DNA from: Sphaeroforma sirkka
Lineage: Eukaryota; Opisthokonta; Ichthyosporea; Ichthyophonida
Assembly: GCA_001586965.3 (NCBI GenBank)
Contig: LUCW03001643.1
Location: 62,001-126,000 of the forward strand
Length of the DNA stretch: 64,000 nt
Direction: 5' to 3'
Part shown: positions 11,160 through 31,320 of the stretch, in pieces
Layout of the letters: the number at the start of each line of letters is the position of its first letter
How positions within the stretch are numbered: position 1 is the stretch's first letter
Notes under the pieces: model-generated
Told to the model about the DNA's origin: nothing
The model's input: the letters and a program-made list of their open reading frames with translations, nothing else
The model's database searches: none
Translations under genes and position numbers: made by a program

Positions 11160-12600
11160 CCATATCAAAGAGAGAGTATAAGTATTTACTGATACACTTA
11201 AATCACTTGTTGTATATATATACAGCAGAATCTTGTATTGCACCTGTTCGACAGCCATGTACGCGTAGTCTAGACGTGAAGACAGCGTGCATTCATATGC
11301 GGTAATCGCTGTGCCTAGCTGTTGCGGAATTGCATGCGCTGGCAAAGAGACATGGAGATGAGTGCAGGGGTGGGTCATGTTGTGCGGCATCTGACAGACG
11401 GAGAGGTAGGGGAGCTATTTAAAACCCATCATTCGCCTTGAACCCCGAGTTTATCTCGAATCTAACAACTATCTCAAACCATAGCCGCTATCTAAAAAGA
11501 CATAGAGTGTAGTTATCTCAGGGGGGTACGTAGAGGGGGCTATGCGCAACTTAACATTCGTCTCCCCCGCCGAATATCTGGGTTGGTATACGACACTGTC
11601 AATTGAGCAAACGATATTTATGCATGTCGTGATGTGTCATCGGGCTCACTAGAGAAGACACCGCTGTACGTCCAAATGTAACCCAACAACCTGTCACTGC
11701 GACATTCATTCATAGAAGTGCACGTCGTTGTCATAAAACCAACCCAGCTGAACCATTTGCGGCTGTAGATATCTCGACTAAAAAGTAAATAAAAACTCGA
11801 CTTCTAATTATTTATAGTCAATCCTGAAACCCTAAACCATAGAAGAATGTGTGTGATTGGATGCTTTATATAAATACACATCTGTAGACAACACAGATGA
11901 TCTAGAACTGATAACCCGACAGGTGATGCATACACCATTACTTGTGTAGCTATACATGTGGCTGTCACTGTAATAGCAACGGGGCATACCCATTCACTGT
12001 CTACATTTATTTAGTATACATAGAGAGGAATGCTAATTTAGGGAGTGTTGGTATTATAGTAACCGCTATACAAGTAGTACATGTGCCACCATGAACAACA
12101 ACGACTCCTTCTCGTTCAAACGATGGAAACCAAAAATTGAAGATGCTTCTAATAGGAATAGAGGTATGTTTAATCAAAGGCATTATTGGAAACCGATGAT
12201 GTTGTGCTATCCCGAACCCATATTGTTGTTCTAATTGTATCACGCCATAGTTCAACGTGGTTAATGTCAGTAACTGAATTGTAGATACAGGAGCACTGTT
12301 CAGTGGAGGTTTCTTTTGTCTGGGATAGCTTTTACAGGGCTCATGCGTGTATACTTTCAGAAGTACCCTCGTCTAAGCTGTTCTATATAACATCTTTTGG
12401 ACATCTTTGAATACTTAAAAAAAATACATTGTGCGAACAAATATGCGTATAAGAATTGAATGCAGGGTTTCGCTCAGTAGCTTGTATCAATAAATTTGAG
12501 AGAAAACACCAGCCCTGATATGCATTAATTAATACGCGTATGTATCCAGAGAGAGGTACTAAATATGTTTGTGAATATACATATCACGTACGTATAGACT
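11160..12600. other. Intergenic stretch with no gene I can support
   Basis: This lies between the MIC60 3' minisatellite and the large TA block. No exon-like open frame with good splice sites is visible. It may include the promoter and unseen 5' exons of the Vac1-like gene. Confidence 0.5.
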
Positions 12601-12639
12601 TGTATGTACCTACATATATAGATACGTATATATGTGTAA

Positions 12640-12648
12640 ATATATATG

Positions 12649-12710
<62 letters not shown>

Positions 12711-12779
12711 TGTGTGTGTATGTGTTTTTTTTGTGTATGTGGGTGGACGGGTGTGGGTGTGGGTGTGGGTGGGTGGCTG

Positions 12780-12852
<73 letters not shown>

Positions 12853-12854
12853 GA

Positions 12855-12931
<77 letters not shown>

Positions 12932-12968
12932 ATGTGGTGGGTGGGTGGGTAGGTGAAATGAATCAATC

Positions 12969-13012
<44 letters not shown>

Positions 13013-13039
13013 GCATATGTATGTATGTATGCATGTATG

Positions 13040-13119
<80 letters not shown>

Positions 13120-13240
13120 AATAAATACAAAATATATATATATACAATATATATATATATATATATATAATGTGTTATATATGTGATGTGTGTGCATGTG
13201 TGTGTATTGTGTGTGTGTGTATGTGATGTGGTATATGTAT

Positions 13241-13274
<34 letters not shown>

Positions 13275-13290
13275 AATGTTTTATGTATGT
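12640..13290. repeat. Large composite (TA)n / (TG)n / (ATGT)n simple-repeat block
   Basis: Several runs of TA, the longest about 60 to 90 bases, alternate with TG, GA and ATGT tracts. Further pure TA runs lie at about 13695-13768, 14255-14312 and 14410-14625. Open frames of repeated Ile-Tyr here are artefacts. Confidence 0.97.
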
Positions 13291-13689
13291 GTGTTTATAT
13301 TCTGTATGTTGTTGTATGTGTTTTATTTATAATGCTCTGCATTGGTTTTGCTTGTTTTATACACTGTGATTTCTGGGTAGACTGAGGATTATATTGACTG
13401 CGTGCTTCTGCCTTTCCTATTTAGCATTGCCTACGTAACATCTTCTGGCCTCTGTTCGTATTGACGCGCATTTATTTAATGATGTAGTTGTGGTGCAGTT
13501 AATAAATCATCGTGTGTTGTTGTGAGGAAGGTATCATAACATCGTATTGACTAGTTGTTCTACAAATGTTTTGTTTGTCCAACGTTGCGTCGTGTTTCTT
13601 GCTTCATCTGACTATGGAGTCCAAATTAAGTACATGCGTTGGCTTGTCGGAAATAAATGTGTATATGTTTTGTGTGTGCGTGTGTATGC

Positions 13690-13769
<80 letters not shown>

Positions 13770-13888
13770 TATACACTATACAGTGTAATTGATATCGGCG
13801 GCAATTTCTATCCAACGCAACCTTTGCACACAGAATATGTGTGCACTTCACCCCTACTAGTCCCATATTTCATTCACCGATGTTTCAG

Positions 13889-19972
<6,084 letters not shown>

Positions 19973-20055
19973 TAAATCCCAATTGATATGAAATTTGTGG
20001 TCGTAATTCAAATTGCATCATTCTGCCAGACTCGTCAGATGTCGATTGCGCTTGC

Positions 20056-20061
20056 AATAAA
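20056..20061 (+). terminator. Poly(A) signal of the Vac1-like gene
   Basis: AATAAA lies about 85 bases after the stop codon at 19970-19972. No other candidate is closer. The rest of 19973-20664 shows only a small duplicated 27-bp unit near 20140-20190. Confidence 0.55.
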
Positions 20062-20664
20062 TTCCTGTTAAGCTGTCTAATTATTATTTGAATTTTGCGC
20101 TACTGAAGTAAGCTGATCCATTTTTTTTGTGTTTGAAAACAATACTCTTAAGCTAATTTACAATAAATACTCTTAAGCTAATTTACAATAAGTGCGGTAT
20201 GTGCTTTAAATTTATGTATATGCTGCGGTGGTATGGCATCTACCCTAATCTTCCGTTGTATATCTGCTTAACGTATCAAGTAGTTTGGTTCGGTAAACAG
20301 CATTCACTACATTATTCCGGCCTTGAGCATTCTCCTCTGTCAAATTGCAGAAGCATTGGTTTCAATGTTTGAGATACCCGTGAAATTATGGTCAACAATA
20401 TTACTGTTCGCCCCGTCCTAATTTTGTTTTGTATAAACGATCCTCAAAATGAAGTGGCTACCCAACATTCTTGTGTGGCGTGTTCGAGATGGATTGAAGT
20501 AATGTGTTGCTTACTTCATGGCCAATATTTTGAGTGTATGCGAGCCCCTTAAAAATACATATTTCAACAAGGCGTCATTGTTATCTGATGGGAGACAGTA
20601 CAGAGCGATCGTTTTAAATTGAAGTATAATTACCAATGAGTTTTTTCAACACCGAAAAAATAAA

Positions 20665-20736
20665 GGCGGAATCCACGAATCGAACGTGGGGCCTGACCCA
20701 CCCTAAGGGTCAATCATACCACTAGACCAATTCCGT
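20665..20736 (-). tRNA. tRNA-Pro (AGG)
   Basis: Read on the minus strand it folds as a tRNA. Acceptor pairs 2-7 are cggaat/attccg, the D arm is tggtctagtggtatgatt, the anticodon stem gaccc/gggtc closes a ttagggt loop with anticodon AGG, and the T arm ccacg-ttcgatt-cgtgg is perfect. There is no intron. Position 1:72 is A-C. The gene is followed by a T-rich Pol III terminator (tttatttttt). An almost identical copy lies inverted at 46925-46996. Confidence 0.9.
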
Positions 20737-21873
20737 TATGGTTGACGAATTGTAAATTTATATACAACTTCCAACTCTTTTTACCTATTTTTAACCTCAG
20801 GTTAAAAAAGAAATTATATTAATTTCTTTAAACAAATGTTTGAGCCATCAGGACGACACTAACCAAGTTTGTTGCTTTTTTTTTTTAGTATTCAAGCACA
20901 ATGCATAGGTTAATAGTCTCCCCGTAAACTCTTTATTTAGCGGACGAATTTCGGTCTATCCTTATTACAGCTACTTTTATTTAATATATGTTCTGAGCTT
21001 TATCAACCTAAACAAGTCGCAACACGCACCTTCAAATCAACTTTCGAAACTTAATTTCACAATTGGCGATCGCTACTGTAATACACATAATATTATAAGT
21101 TCAGCCACATTCCTAGTATCTACCTAAGTACTGTACCTCTTGTGCCTTTTGCGATACTTTTGGCAATCAATTACTTTAACTTTGTTGGCCTTGAAGATCG
21201 TATTATGTTCCACATGATATACACTTGGTTCGGCCACTGTATTAATATACACACACAAAAAATACCTTCTGTACCTTTAGTATAGTACATACAATACGCA
21301 TTTTAATCTACTAGTGCGAATTATGCGGACGCAAGAGTCGTATCGTATCTTCAAGCATCTGCGCATCGCAGTGTGGAATAGCACACAACAGTTCGATTCT
21401 ACTGGTGATTGGTATAATTTCAAAACTTAAAGCAGTCAGTTCGTGCAATAGATATGAGTCCTTACATATTGGTCATTTATATTCCATTTCAGAAGCATCA
21501 GTAGTTTTTGTTCTGTTTTTTTTGGGTGAATAGCGACTTGGTCGTATTTCTCTGACGCGTGCTTGTATCATACAGCGTAAATTAGCTTATGATACGCTTC
21601 ATCAAAACGCTATGTAAACATCAAAAAGATCAGCATCATTTTACTCACAGCAAACCCAGTAGCTGGTGAAAGAGATGGAAAGGCAGACAGAGAGTGTCTA
21701 ACGGCACGGAATTGAATAAAAACTACTTGCTCGTTTTGCTACTATATTACTAGTAGTACCTCGTAGTACCATACCAGAGATGCATGAATGTTTGGTGGTG
21801 ATAAGTATATCCGTTGCTATCGGTACGAGCGTTTTTTACATGTCGACATCTAAAATGAAAGCGACATTGGCAT
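20737..21873. other. No gene seen (edge of transposon island)
   Basis: AT-rich sequence with no exon, repeat or transposon coding similarity that I can support. Confidence 0.5.
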
Positions 21874-23510
21874 TGAGAGACTACAGGTCTCAGGCCAGAT
21901 TTTACAGCAAGATACCATCTTTGATCAATGGAAGTCATCAGAGTTAGCTCACTCCCGAGAGCTAAGTCATCAGAGTTAGCTCACGCCCGAGAGCTAATCA
22001 AGTTGCTCAAATTACTCTCAAGAGTCGAGTTATCATTTAACCGACTTCCGAGAGCAGATTAAGCTTCTCAACCGATTCCCGAGAGTGGATTAAGCCTGTC
22101 AACCGCAACATTCTAGTAATAGCTGCGGTTCTATGTGAGTCACAACCTATGCGGAAAGGCATCATGTGATCAGCGTGAGATTTAATTGCAGAGAAGTTGA
22201 AATAGAAAAGCATCGAAGTGTTAAAGTGTTCCGTATACGGTTTCTCATACTGACCATATGATTTTTAACCTGGTCAGCCCAAGCGGCTGATCACTAGCAC
22301 AAACACATTAGGCATAAAACCAAAGGTGAGGTCTGAAATAAATACATACATTTGCACTTTATTTAAAGTCTACTACTTATCAGGTCACTCTGATCTCGCG
22401 CTCTCAATATGCCCATTAAGACCACCACTATTCTCGAATCAAAGGTCGACTAGCTTCTTTGGAAACCCCAGACAATTCTATCCGTGAATTGTGAAGGAAT
22501 CCCAACAATATTGACCGATCCGACCCCGTCTAGAGGCAACCGATGGACACCCAATGGAATTGCTGAGGCATAACGGATTATCAACCGCACCTTATCTCCA
22601 CTGCTGCAAACGGAGATCAGCCAATTCATTGATAAGCCGTAGGAAGATTTTGTCGCACTGAAACGCAAGTTTGAAGCCCTAACCGAAGATGATATCCAGA
22701 CAGTAGAAGGAAACCTGTACCGCATCACGCAAGAACGAAACGAATCTTACGCCAGCCTTATCAGTCGTCTCAATACGGCATATGTGAAATTTAAAAACGC
22801 CGGAGGTACGAAGTCTAACGACAGCTTATGCGCTATTCTGTGGCAGGCTGCAAACGACGAGAATCAGACTGTTAAGAGTACTCTAAAGACACCCGCTATG
22901 ATGGCCACGCCACAATACCATGGTAAGGTAGAGAGACTCCATGGTACACTGGTCCCTAGAATGCTTGCACAACTGAAGTATGCACGTCTACCAACTACTA
23001 TGTGGGCTGAATCACTGATTCAAATCATCAACGTATACAATGCTAAACCTACCAACGAGAAGAGCTCATCCCCATACGAGAAATTTACAGGATACGCATT
23101 TCCGATAGATATGTTCAGAACATTCGGGTGTCACATCGCATACAAGAACCGTGATCCAGACGGCAAACTCGACGACAAAGCACTGGATGGCATTCTTCTT
23201 GCGCAACCCTTGGACATAACACCGGACTCGTATCGTATATACTCACCACTGATCAAGCGTATAATACAAAGCCGAGACGTCTATATATTCGAAGATGAAT
23301 TCGTCGTCTGGGAAGACAACAAATGTACAATCGCTATCGCACCACCTGACACTACGAACAGTAGTACATTCCTTCAAATTGAGAATGGCGATTTTCGAAC
23401 AGTCGCAAGGACAACATCGACAACGGAAGATATGCTTAGCCAACACGCCCAGCCAACTGTGACGCACAAGTCAACACACCAACCTGCTGAGAACGAAGTA
23501 TATACCGGGT
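21874..23510 (+). mobile_element. Ty1/Copia retrotransposon fossil (one LTR plus gag-like and integrase-like parts)
   Basis: The LTR spans about 21874-22376 and carries several short gctcactcccgagagcta-type repeats near its 5' side. Its inverted relative stands alone at 41972-42442. Downstream, a gag-like stretch (about 22400-22800) leads to a Copia-type integrase C-terminal region (about 22900-23400) with GKVERLHGTL, an RLPTTMWAES helix, SSPYEKFTGY and RTFGCHIAY motifs. No reverse transcriptase and no second LTR are visible. The element is broken, with several breaks, and looks old. Limits are approximate. Confidence 0.8.
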
Positions 23511-25130
23511 ATATAAAAAAGCCGTTTTGTACTAAAATTTGTCACCAACCGTTGAGTCTTTTGAATTGATCTTTCAGTCTTTTTCATTATTGATCACTCA
23601 CAGCTTTTGAACATGTTATCAGGTTGAGCAATTCACACGACGAGGGACTACAAATGTATGAAAGAGTTTATTTTACATTGTATATGTACTTGCAAATTTG
23701 ACCTTCCATATCTGTTAAAGATGGTTCAGCTTTGCCTACAAAACTTAGATAAATATGGACAAGCTTTTTTTCGACAACTTAATCGTCTAATGACCAGAAC
23801 ACCGCTATTAAAGATGATAAGTGAATCTGCTATTGCTGTTGGTTGCATAGGAACATGATATCATACTACACGTCTGTAGCCATATCTTTAAATAAGATCA
23901 ATTCTCTCACTACTCGTCATTGTTGTTTACGATTGGTGTGTAAAGATATCGTGCTACGCCAAATTCCCAGCTTACACTCCGCATTTTCAACCAGTGAATA
24001 TATGTAGCAATATAGTTGAAAGTTTAACAACCTTGCTATTCGTCATACCTGCCTGCATTTGGCAACCATCCCCTTGATACGTTTCTGAAAGACGTGGTCT
24101 TGTGATATCTATATCTTGTAGTTACATGAAATTGAGATCACAAACTATGATGAAGATTACATAACTGTATCGAGAAACAAACGTCATACACTTCACAATT
24201 ATTATTATGAAATTGTTTCCAAAGTGCAAAATGACCACCATAAAACTATGGTTAAATACTCATCAAGTATACGAATATTTAAGGGTAAGGCACACTGATG
24301 AAATTCTCGCAACGCACTTTCAAGAATCAAGCGAGACAACGAGTATAAAGAACGAAGTACTGACTGCGAACTTGCCTAGATTGATCACAATATTATCATG
24401 CTGATCGATCGCTTACGTTTAGACTTACCCCAATTTATGATTAACCATAGTGAATACTATCTAATTGATAAAACACCAGGGGGAACAAAAAATACTAGCA
24501 GTTGAGAAGAAAGACACAAATCGTAAGAACTACTGGCACGTCATTGATATTTAATGTCTTCAGTTTTTGGGTTGTTGAACTGGTATGATACCTTGACTGC
24601 ATAACGAGAAAATTCTCTATGGAGTGAACCTTGGTTGGTAATATGAACTATTTGTCCACTTCCTCGCATATCGCTGATCGATTTTTGAGTATAAAAACAA
24701 TCTCGATCTGCTTAAAATATACATACAAACCGATTTCATGAATTTCCAGACAATTATTTGAGATTTTGATATATACGATTAATCTTAGTTTGTTTAAATG
24801 GTATGTTGTTTTGAGCGCAGTACGAGAACCTTTCCAAATGTCAGAAAATATACAATCGTTTCAAACTTTGTTGGTATTATGTCCTGTCTGTTCACGCGCT
24901 TGCATTTCACCGATCGTATATGGGTGCGGAAAACTATCTCGACCGGTTTTGAATATATGTAAAAGTGATTTCTTTTTTTTCTATTCGTTTGATATTCTTA
25001 ACCCTGTGCTTCCCCGCGATTGAACATGTCTCACTTTAACTTGTGATTGAAGGTCGATCTTGACGGGAGCTCTTGAATCGATTAGTGAAATTGAGTGATC
25101 TTAACATTAGTGAAAATAGTAAAAAGGTGA
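23511..25130. other. No gene seen between two retrotransposon fossils
   Basis: AT-rich, with only short open frames and no recognisable protein or repeat family. It may be older transposon residue. Confidence 0.45.
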
Positions 25131-27859
25131 TGTAATTTCAAATTCCTGTTTTATTGAATTACAATTGTCGACTAAACGAATATTATTAGCAGTCAATATT
25201 AAGCTCAAAGTTTCCTGGCTTATATAGACGCTACTCTTCTTATAGTACGTCATAATAAACCTTTACATCTAACAGTGCTCTTAAGCGCTATAAAATACGA
25301 ACCACCAAACTATACTTGGGTAAACTCTTCCTAGTTTACACCTACCCAATAAACAAGACACATAAATGTCGAGTTCTTTTTTTATTAACCATTTTCGAAG
25401 TTGAGTATTACGCAAAACCGGATCACTAGCGAATTGGAATGCACGCTTCAAATCAGTCTAACGTGTAGATGAGAAACGACCCTCCAAACTCGAGTCCACG
25501 ACATCTGTGACAGTACCAGGGCCTTCACCTTGAACAGCCATCGTCACGATCTCTTTCACATATAAACCAAAGCGACTATTATGCGTATCCAACCAACGCT
25601 TGCCCATGTCTGTTGTACGCATAACAGTAACCAACTCCGTCAATTCATGAGCAGTAGCCTTACCCACACCAGAATACCGATAGACCCATAACAAATAAGG
25701 TTCGTTAAGACGCAATGACAGACTGTTCACCAGTTGTATCCTCTAATCGCTCCTTAAGCTGATCCCCACGCAATGTATGCACCTTGCCATCAATCCGGAC
25801 CTTATACATACCCTGGGCACGCATCACCAAAACACCACGTGCCATATAAGATTTCTCCAACTTATTGCCTTCACGCGTCGCTAAACGCCATACCATCTGG
25901 CCTGGTTACCATACTGGAGCCACTCACTTACGTTTATCGGCTTCCCTTGACTGTGAACCCTAAACCCTTCGCAATCTCATCTCTAATAGCAACAGCTCGA
26001 TAATGTACCGCTGCTTCACTCAATACTTCCAACCCCAAAACATCCAATAAATTCGCAGTACCATATCAACTTGCGCTATATATTGCTGCCCTGTCACGTG
26101 ATAATTAGGACTAACACCCGTCGCATTATAAGCTAACACACATAATATATGTATGCAGGCCATAACCACTCTTCACCCACCGGAAGACTCTTCGCTAACC
26201 AATCAACAATCGTACGCAGCACACGCCCAGTACGCACATTGCCCTGATGCCGATTAACAGACCCATAATGGCACTCCGCACCCCTCTCTGTCCAAAAATA
26301 TTGCATCTCATCGGAGACAAGAGGGCCACCCTGATCGAATACCACACGCTTCGGGGTACCCCAGGGAAGAACCCGCTGCAGCAGAAACCCCAACACATCC
26401 TTAGAGCTTTTCTTATTATCCATATATGGCCTACACCATATCATGCGAGAGAAATGATCAATAGCAACCACCACTCCTTCAAACCCATGTTCGGTTTTGG
26501 GCAATGACAAGTGATCCATACCAAGTGATCCATACCAATACACATCCCCACACTAATCGGTCTGTCAGGTTGCATAAACAGCCCAGTATCACCTCGCAGC
26601 TTAGTCACCTGCTAACACGCAATACAGCTCTTCAAAATCCCAGCCACCTGCGACTTCTGTACCTCATTTCCATATTTCTGCTGCATGAAGGCAAACGTAC
26701 GATCAACACCAGCATGCGCAAGTGTCTGGTGTATCAGATTGATAATATAGTTATGTAACGGACGAATCAAATCTGACCACACACCCAATCCCACACAATC
26801 AATTTATGCTGCCGCAGTCTCTTCTGGATCCCACCCACGCATCACACCACTGTTCATTACCGCAGAAATCTGCTGCCGCAACAGACATAATCAAACCCGA
26901 AAATCATAGTCTTCACTCTCAGCCTCAGTACGCTCAAGAAACACCAAGCGTTCCCTCACGCAACCATTTGCGCCTTACGATACTCTACATTTTTATACAC
27001 AGCTCTCATCGACAAATCTACATCAACATCCACTTCCAGCAACCCCATCTGTACACAAGCCACAAACTTCAAATTCCCAACCGCTATGGGAATCATAATC
27101 GGATCGAACCACCATGGCATACGACTGAGACCATAGGCAACCTCAATTTGTGCTCCCTCGAGATAGGCCACGTCCATATCAAAAGAACGAATATACAAAA
27201 CATTCCGATAGCTACAGGACCCATAGAGAACTCAAATTGCATCAAAACACCCAATAAGGGTTCATGATCCATATCAGCCCGCACACAAAATAAGATCGTC
27301 GAATCCAAGGCTTAAATTTCTTGAACCCATAGGCCAAAGCAATCAATTCACGATCAGTCGGAGATAGATGTGCATGAAAAATCTATCTTAGAACTAACAA
27401 AGCCAACTGGCAGCTTTCGCCCATCCCTCCATACACAGAGAGACGCACCTACTCTCAAATCAGATGCATCAGTCTGCATCCTCAACTGCTTATCCTGAGC
27501 CGGCTCAGCTAACACCACTTGCGCCTTTAACAACTCACGCACCGCCAAGTAAGCATGCTCCTGAGGCTCACCCCAGCAGAAACGCACCCTCTGCTTAACA
27601 AGATCACTAATAGGCACCAAAATCTTTGGAAACCAGGAACATATTTCGCCCACCAGCCAAAACATTGATACCATGACTGCACTTGAGCCTTCGTATCTGG
27701 TCTTGGCATCGCCAACAACGCCTGCAACTTGTTATCACTAATCACAGACCCCTGTGTCGTCACCGATCGTCCCATAGCAACAATAGGTTCATCTTGATAA
27801 GCAAAGCTACATTTCGCTAAACGCAGCTGGATGCCCTTCTTCTTAAATCGACGTATCGA

Positions 27860-28454
27860 TGTAGAAATACGGCCTCCGGTCAGTCTAAAATATCAAGATC
27901 AATTGAGATAATACATTGGTTTTTATTTGTATTTTAAATAATTTAGTACAAGCTCTTTTTCCAATATTTCCAAAGTGTTCTAAATTCACTTTGATGGCTC
28001 CAATAGCCTGAGTATTTGGTATGACTCATCTACTTGGACCTATTTGAGACATTAGTAGATGTAGGATATTATAAACTAAATTTTATAATCTCCGAACTAC
28101 TACTTATAGATTTTGGTCCTCCCGCCAATCTCCAAAATCCAATAAGTCTTTTTCTTTTTTTAACTTTTCTTCAGATGGAACTTTATTTATATCAGCTAAT
28201 GTATTAACGTGACTTACGTTATTATGTCTATTTACAAATTAGGCAAGTGGTCATGAACACTTAGTACTTCTAGTGAAAATTATTCAATAAAGAACAGCTA
28301 GAGGTACGCCCTGTGTGATCGAGGATATTTAGGCTCTTAACAAGAGGCAGTCCCGATCATTCTTACACAAGCTACCACTGCTAAATCCTAACTGACTAAA
28401 TTGTATTTTAGTTTAATATAGTTTGAAACCTAGTAATTTCCATCGAAGTTTACA
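27860..28454 (+). mobile_element. Solo LTR of a second Gypsy family, inserted in the older Gypsy
   Basis: A 595-bp sequence starting tgtagaaatacgg and ending aagtttaca is the reverse complement of the LTRs at 33669-34262 and 40731-41324, with only scattered differences. It is flanked by a 4-bp target duplication, tcga, at 27856-27859 and 28455-28458. No internal part remains, which is the usual product of LTR-LTR recombination. Its element polarity is opposite to the full element at 33669-41324. Confidence 0.93.
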
Positions 28455-30993
28455 TCGACTGAACAATACAATCCAATGTTTGTTTGCATCATTCGCACCT
28501 AAGCCCGTATCATCAATATATATTTTACACCCACTTATACCCTCTAAAGTCTCATTCATCAACTGTTGAAAATCAAAGGAGGCCTCTTTAAGCGCAAAAG
28601 GCATCCCGATTTTTTTTTTGAAACTGTTTGCCCCATGGAGTCAAGAACGCAGTTACTCCTCTACTCTCGGGAGCTACCATCAACTGCCCAAAACCATTTC
28701 CTGCACCAACATTGGTCCTATACTTGAACTCACGGATTGACGACAAAAATTCATCCTCTCCAGCTGGTAATTAGTGCTCAGATAATTTATACTCATTCAC
28801 TATTCCTTTGATTCGTCATAACTAGATGTACTCCCAGGAACCTCAGGTACGAATTTCGTCACCGTTAGCCAATCCCGTATCCTGCACCCGTTCAATCAAA
28901 CCAGCCTCCAGCAAGGCATACACCTTCTGCCTCATGATCTGTATTAAACGCACATCATTTTCTTTATACACCTGCTGCACAGGCACACCATCATCCTTGA
29001 TTTGCAACTGCAACATACGATCACGAATAAACCTCGGCTTCTTATCATTATATGCAACCTACTTAATATCCGCCACTATCATTGCTAACACTTTAAGACT
29101 CTACTCACATTCACAGCCAACTGCTCTAGCCCCAACGTAATAAACTTCAAGTAAGCATCGTCATCGCTCTCACTTTCATATTCCGAATCCCACCCATCAT
29201 CATCCTGTATATGATCAAAGGGTGTGACCTCTTCCGCCCGCATATAGAGCAAAAATGCCGCAATATGCTGAATATAATCCCAGACTGGTGCAGCCGCCTG
29301 CGTCTGAACCCACGTCCCAAAATCCTCAGCTGTCTCACGCACCATTTGCACTGGAAAGAGCGTATACTTTGTTATACCCTGTCGCCTCAGTACTGCTCCC
29401 GTGAGACCATGTAAATCTATCTCCCTACCCCCAAACAATAAATCTGCTCCATACGGAACCCAATTCATCACCCATGCATCAAGCTTCACCACACGCTTAC
29501 CCACTAAAGTTGGCACCGTCACTTCTAAATATCTCACTTGATACTCCACAAACACTGGTCCACCAAACCCATTCACCTACTCGCCACACAGATCGTATCT
29601 CACTGCCAAACCCAGATTCTCAGCCACATCTCTAGAAATCATAGACATATCTGCCCCTTGGTCAATAAACGTACGCACATGCTTGTCTTCTGTTGCCAAA
29701 TAAGCATCAACCACGGGCAAAAGAGACCTTTCCAAAGCTGCAGTTGCCGCATATGAATACGGCTTCCCATGCGCATCCAGCCGCTGTCCACCCACAACAC
29801 CATCACTTGGCATAACTGCCATAGCCATCCCTGCCGCCACCGCCGGCTGCACACACTCATCTGGAAAGTGCTTATAAGAATGCTCTTTCTTGCTAAATCC
29901 ATGACAAATCCATGACAAAGCACCTCTTTCAAGACAGAACATTCTCTCACATTATGCCCTACTTACTTACAAAAATTGCACGGACCACGCAGCCTACTCA
30001 TTGCGCTCGTACCTGCGCTAGCTACCTGATGGGCCGCAGCCGCTTGAAACTGCTTCTGTTTTGCCCCCATACGCACCTGATGTCTACGATTTGCTTGATC
30101 TTTCTCAGCCTGTTGCTCTTTCGCATCCTCACGCATACACATCAATTGTTCTAACACATCCTCCAAACCACCACTATTAAATAACTTCAAACCCATATTC
30201 TTATCAGCCTTACTACCATCAAACAAAACTTTTAACAGACTCGCCGTACGAGCTGACAAATCTTTCAAATCCTCAAGCACTTTCTTCCGAGCATCAACAT
30301 TATCCGTCAATACTAGTATAGATTGAAACCAAAATCATCCCTAAGCAACGGAACCAGCCACCTCGAACCATGCTGTCCTTCTTTGAATGCATTCTTCCGT
30401 ATTTGTTAAACTAATGCCTCCTACTGCTGCTTATTCTGCGTCAACAAATCCTTCGACGCAGCTCTCGCATCCTCGTCATCAGCCTCTAACTCACTATCCT
30501 CTACCCCCTCGTCTTCAGACTCATCAAACTCCTCAAATGCATCATGTCCTTTCAATGCTTTTTTTTTTTTTTTTGCCTAATTCACCACAATCACATAACG
30601 CGTTTCATTATCCTTCGATTCTCTGAACGCCAAAATCACTTTATACGGCTTATTACGTCACAGACCTATTGATTTCGCAAAATCAGCTTGCGATTCAAAC
30701 GAATCCTTGAACATAGAATACAGAGCTACTGCCGCCATCCTCAAGTCTTTCGGCTTAATCCGCAACGACTGCACGAAGGCTTCAAGTTCTGATCGCGTCT
30801 CAGGAAGAACCTCCTGCGAAATAAACACAGCAGATCTCGAGCCTCCTTTCTTCAAAGCCATTTCATAGGCCTTCGTCTTCTGCGCCCTAGCCCAGCGATC
30901 CATCAGCACCGTCTCCGGCTCCCTCCCGACATGCTTCCACAATGGTTCATTCACTATTTTCTCTACATACGCCATTTTCTACTAACGTTAAGT

Positions 30994-31192
30994 TGTAAAC
31001 TCAAATTACTATATTTCAGTTTTATTGAATCAAAGTTGTTGACTAAACAAATACATTTAGCAGACTGAATATTGAGCTCAACGTTAAGTTGTAAACTCAA
31101 ATTACTATATTTCAGTTTTATTGAATCAAAGTTGTTGACTAAACAAATACATTTAGCAGACTGAATATTAAGCTCAAAGTTTCCTGGCTTAT
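30994..31192. repeat. 99-bp tandem duplication within an LTR
   Basis: The segment starting ttgtaaactcaaattactat is repeated at about 30993 and 31092, nearly base for base. It lies at the internal edge of the right LTR of the old Gypsy element. Confidence 0.85.
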
Positions 31193-31320
31193 ATGGACCC
31201 TTCTCTCCGTATAGTACGGCATAATAAACCCTTATATCTAACAGTGCTTCAGTATATAAAGCGCTGTAAAATACGAACCACTAAACTATACTTGGGTAGA
31301 ATCCTCCATTATTTGGAACA

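Larger units (their letters stand above)
25131..31320 (-). mobile_element. Old Ty3/Gypsy retrotransposon with both LTRs
   Basis: Direct LTRs lie at 25131-25340 and about 30994-31320; the right one includes a 99-bp tandem duplication. Both have tgtaa...aca ends and have clearly diverged, so the insertion is old. On the minus strand the order is gag (about 29960-30975), zinc knuckle and aspartic protease (about 29580-29960, with an IDQGADMSMIS motif), reverse transcriptase (28.4-29.5 kb and beyond, with YIDD), RNase H-like region (about 27360-27780), integrase (about 26130-26800, with a DQGGPLVSDE core) and the integrase C-terminus to about 25460. A tract just inside the left LTR, ttattgggtagg, fits a polypurine tract. 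It is broken, with many breaks, and is interrupted by a solo LTR of another family at 27860-28454. Confidence 0.88.

Noticed and set aside
12640-13170. Ile-Tyr repeat open frames
   Set aside because: Translation of (TA)n in both strands, with no coding signal.
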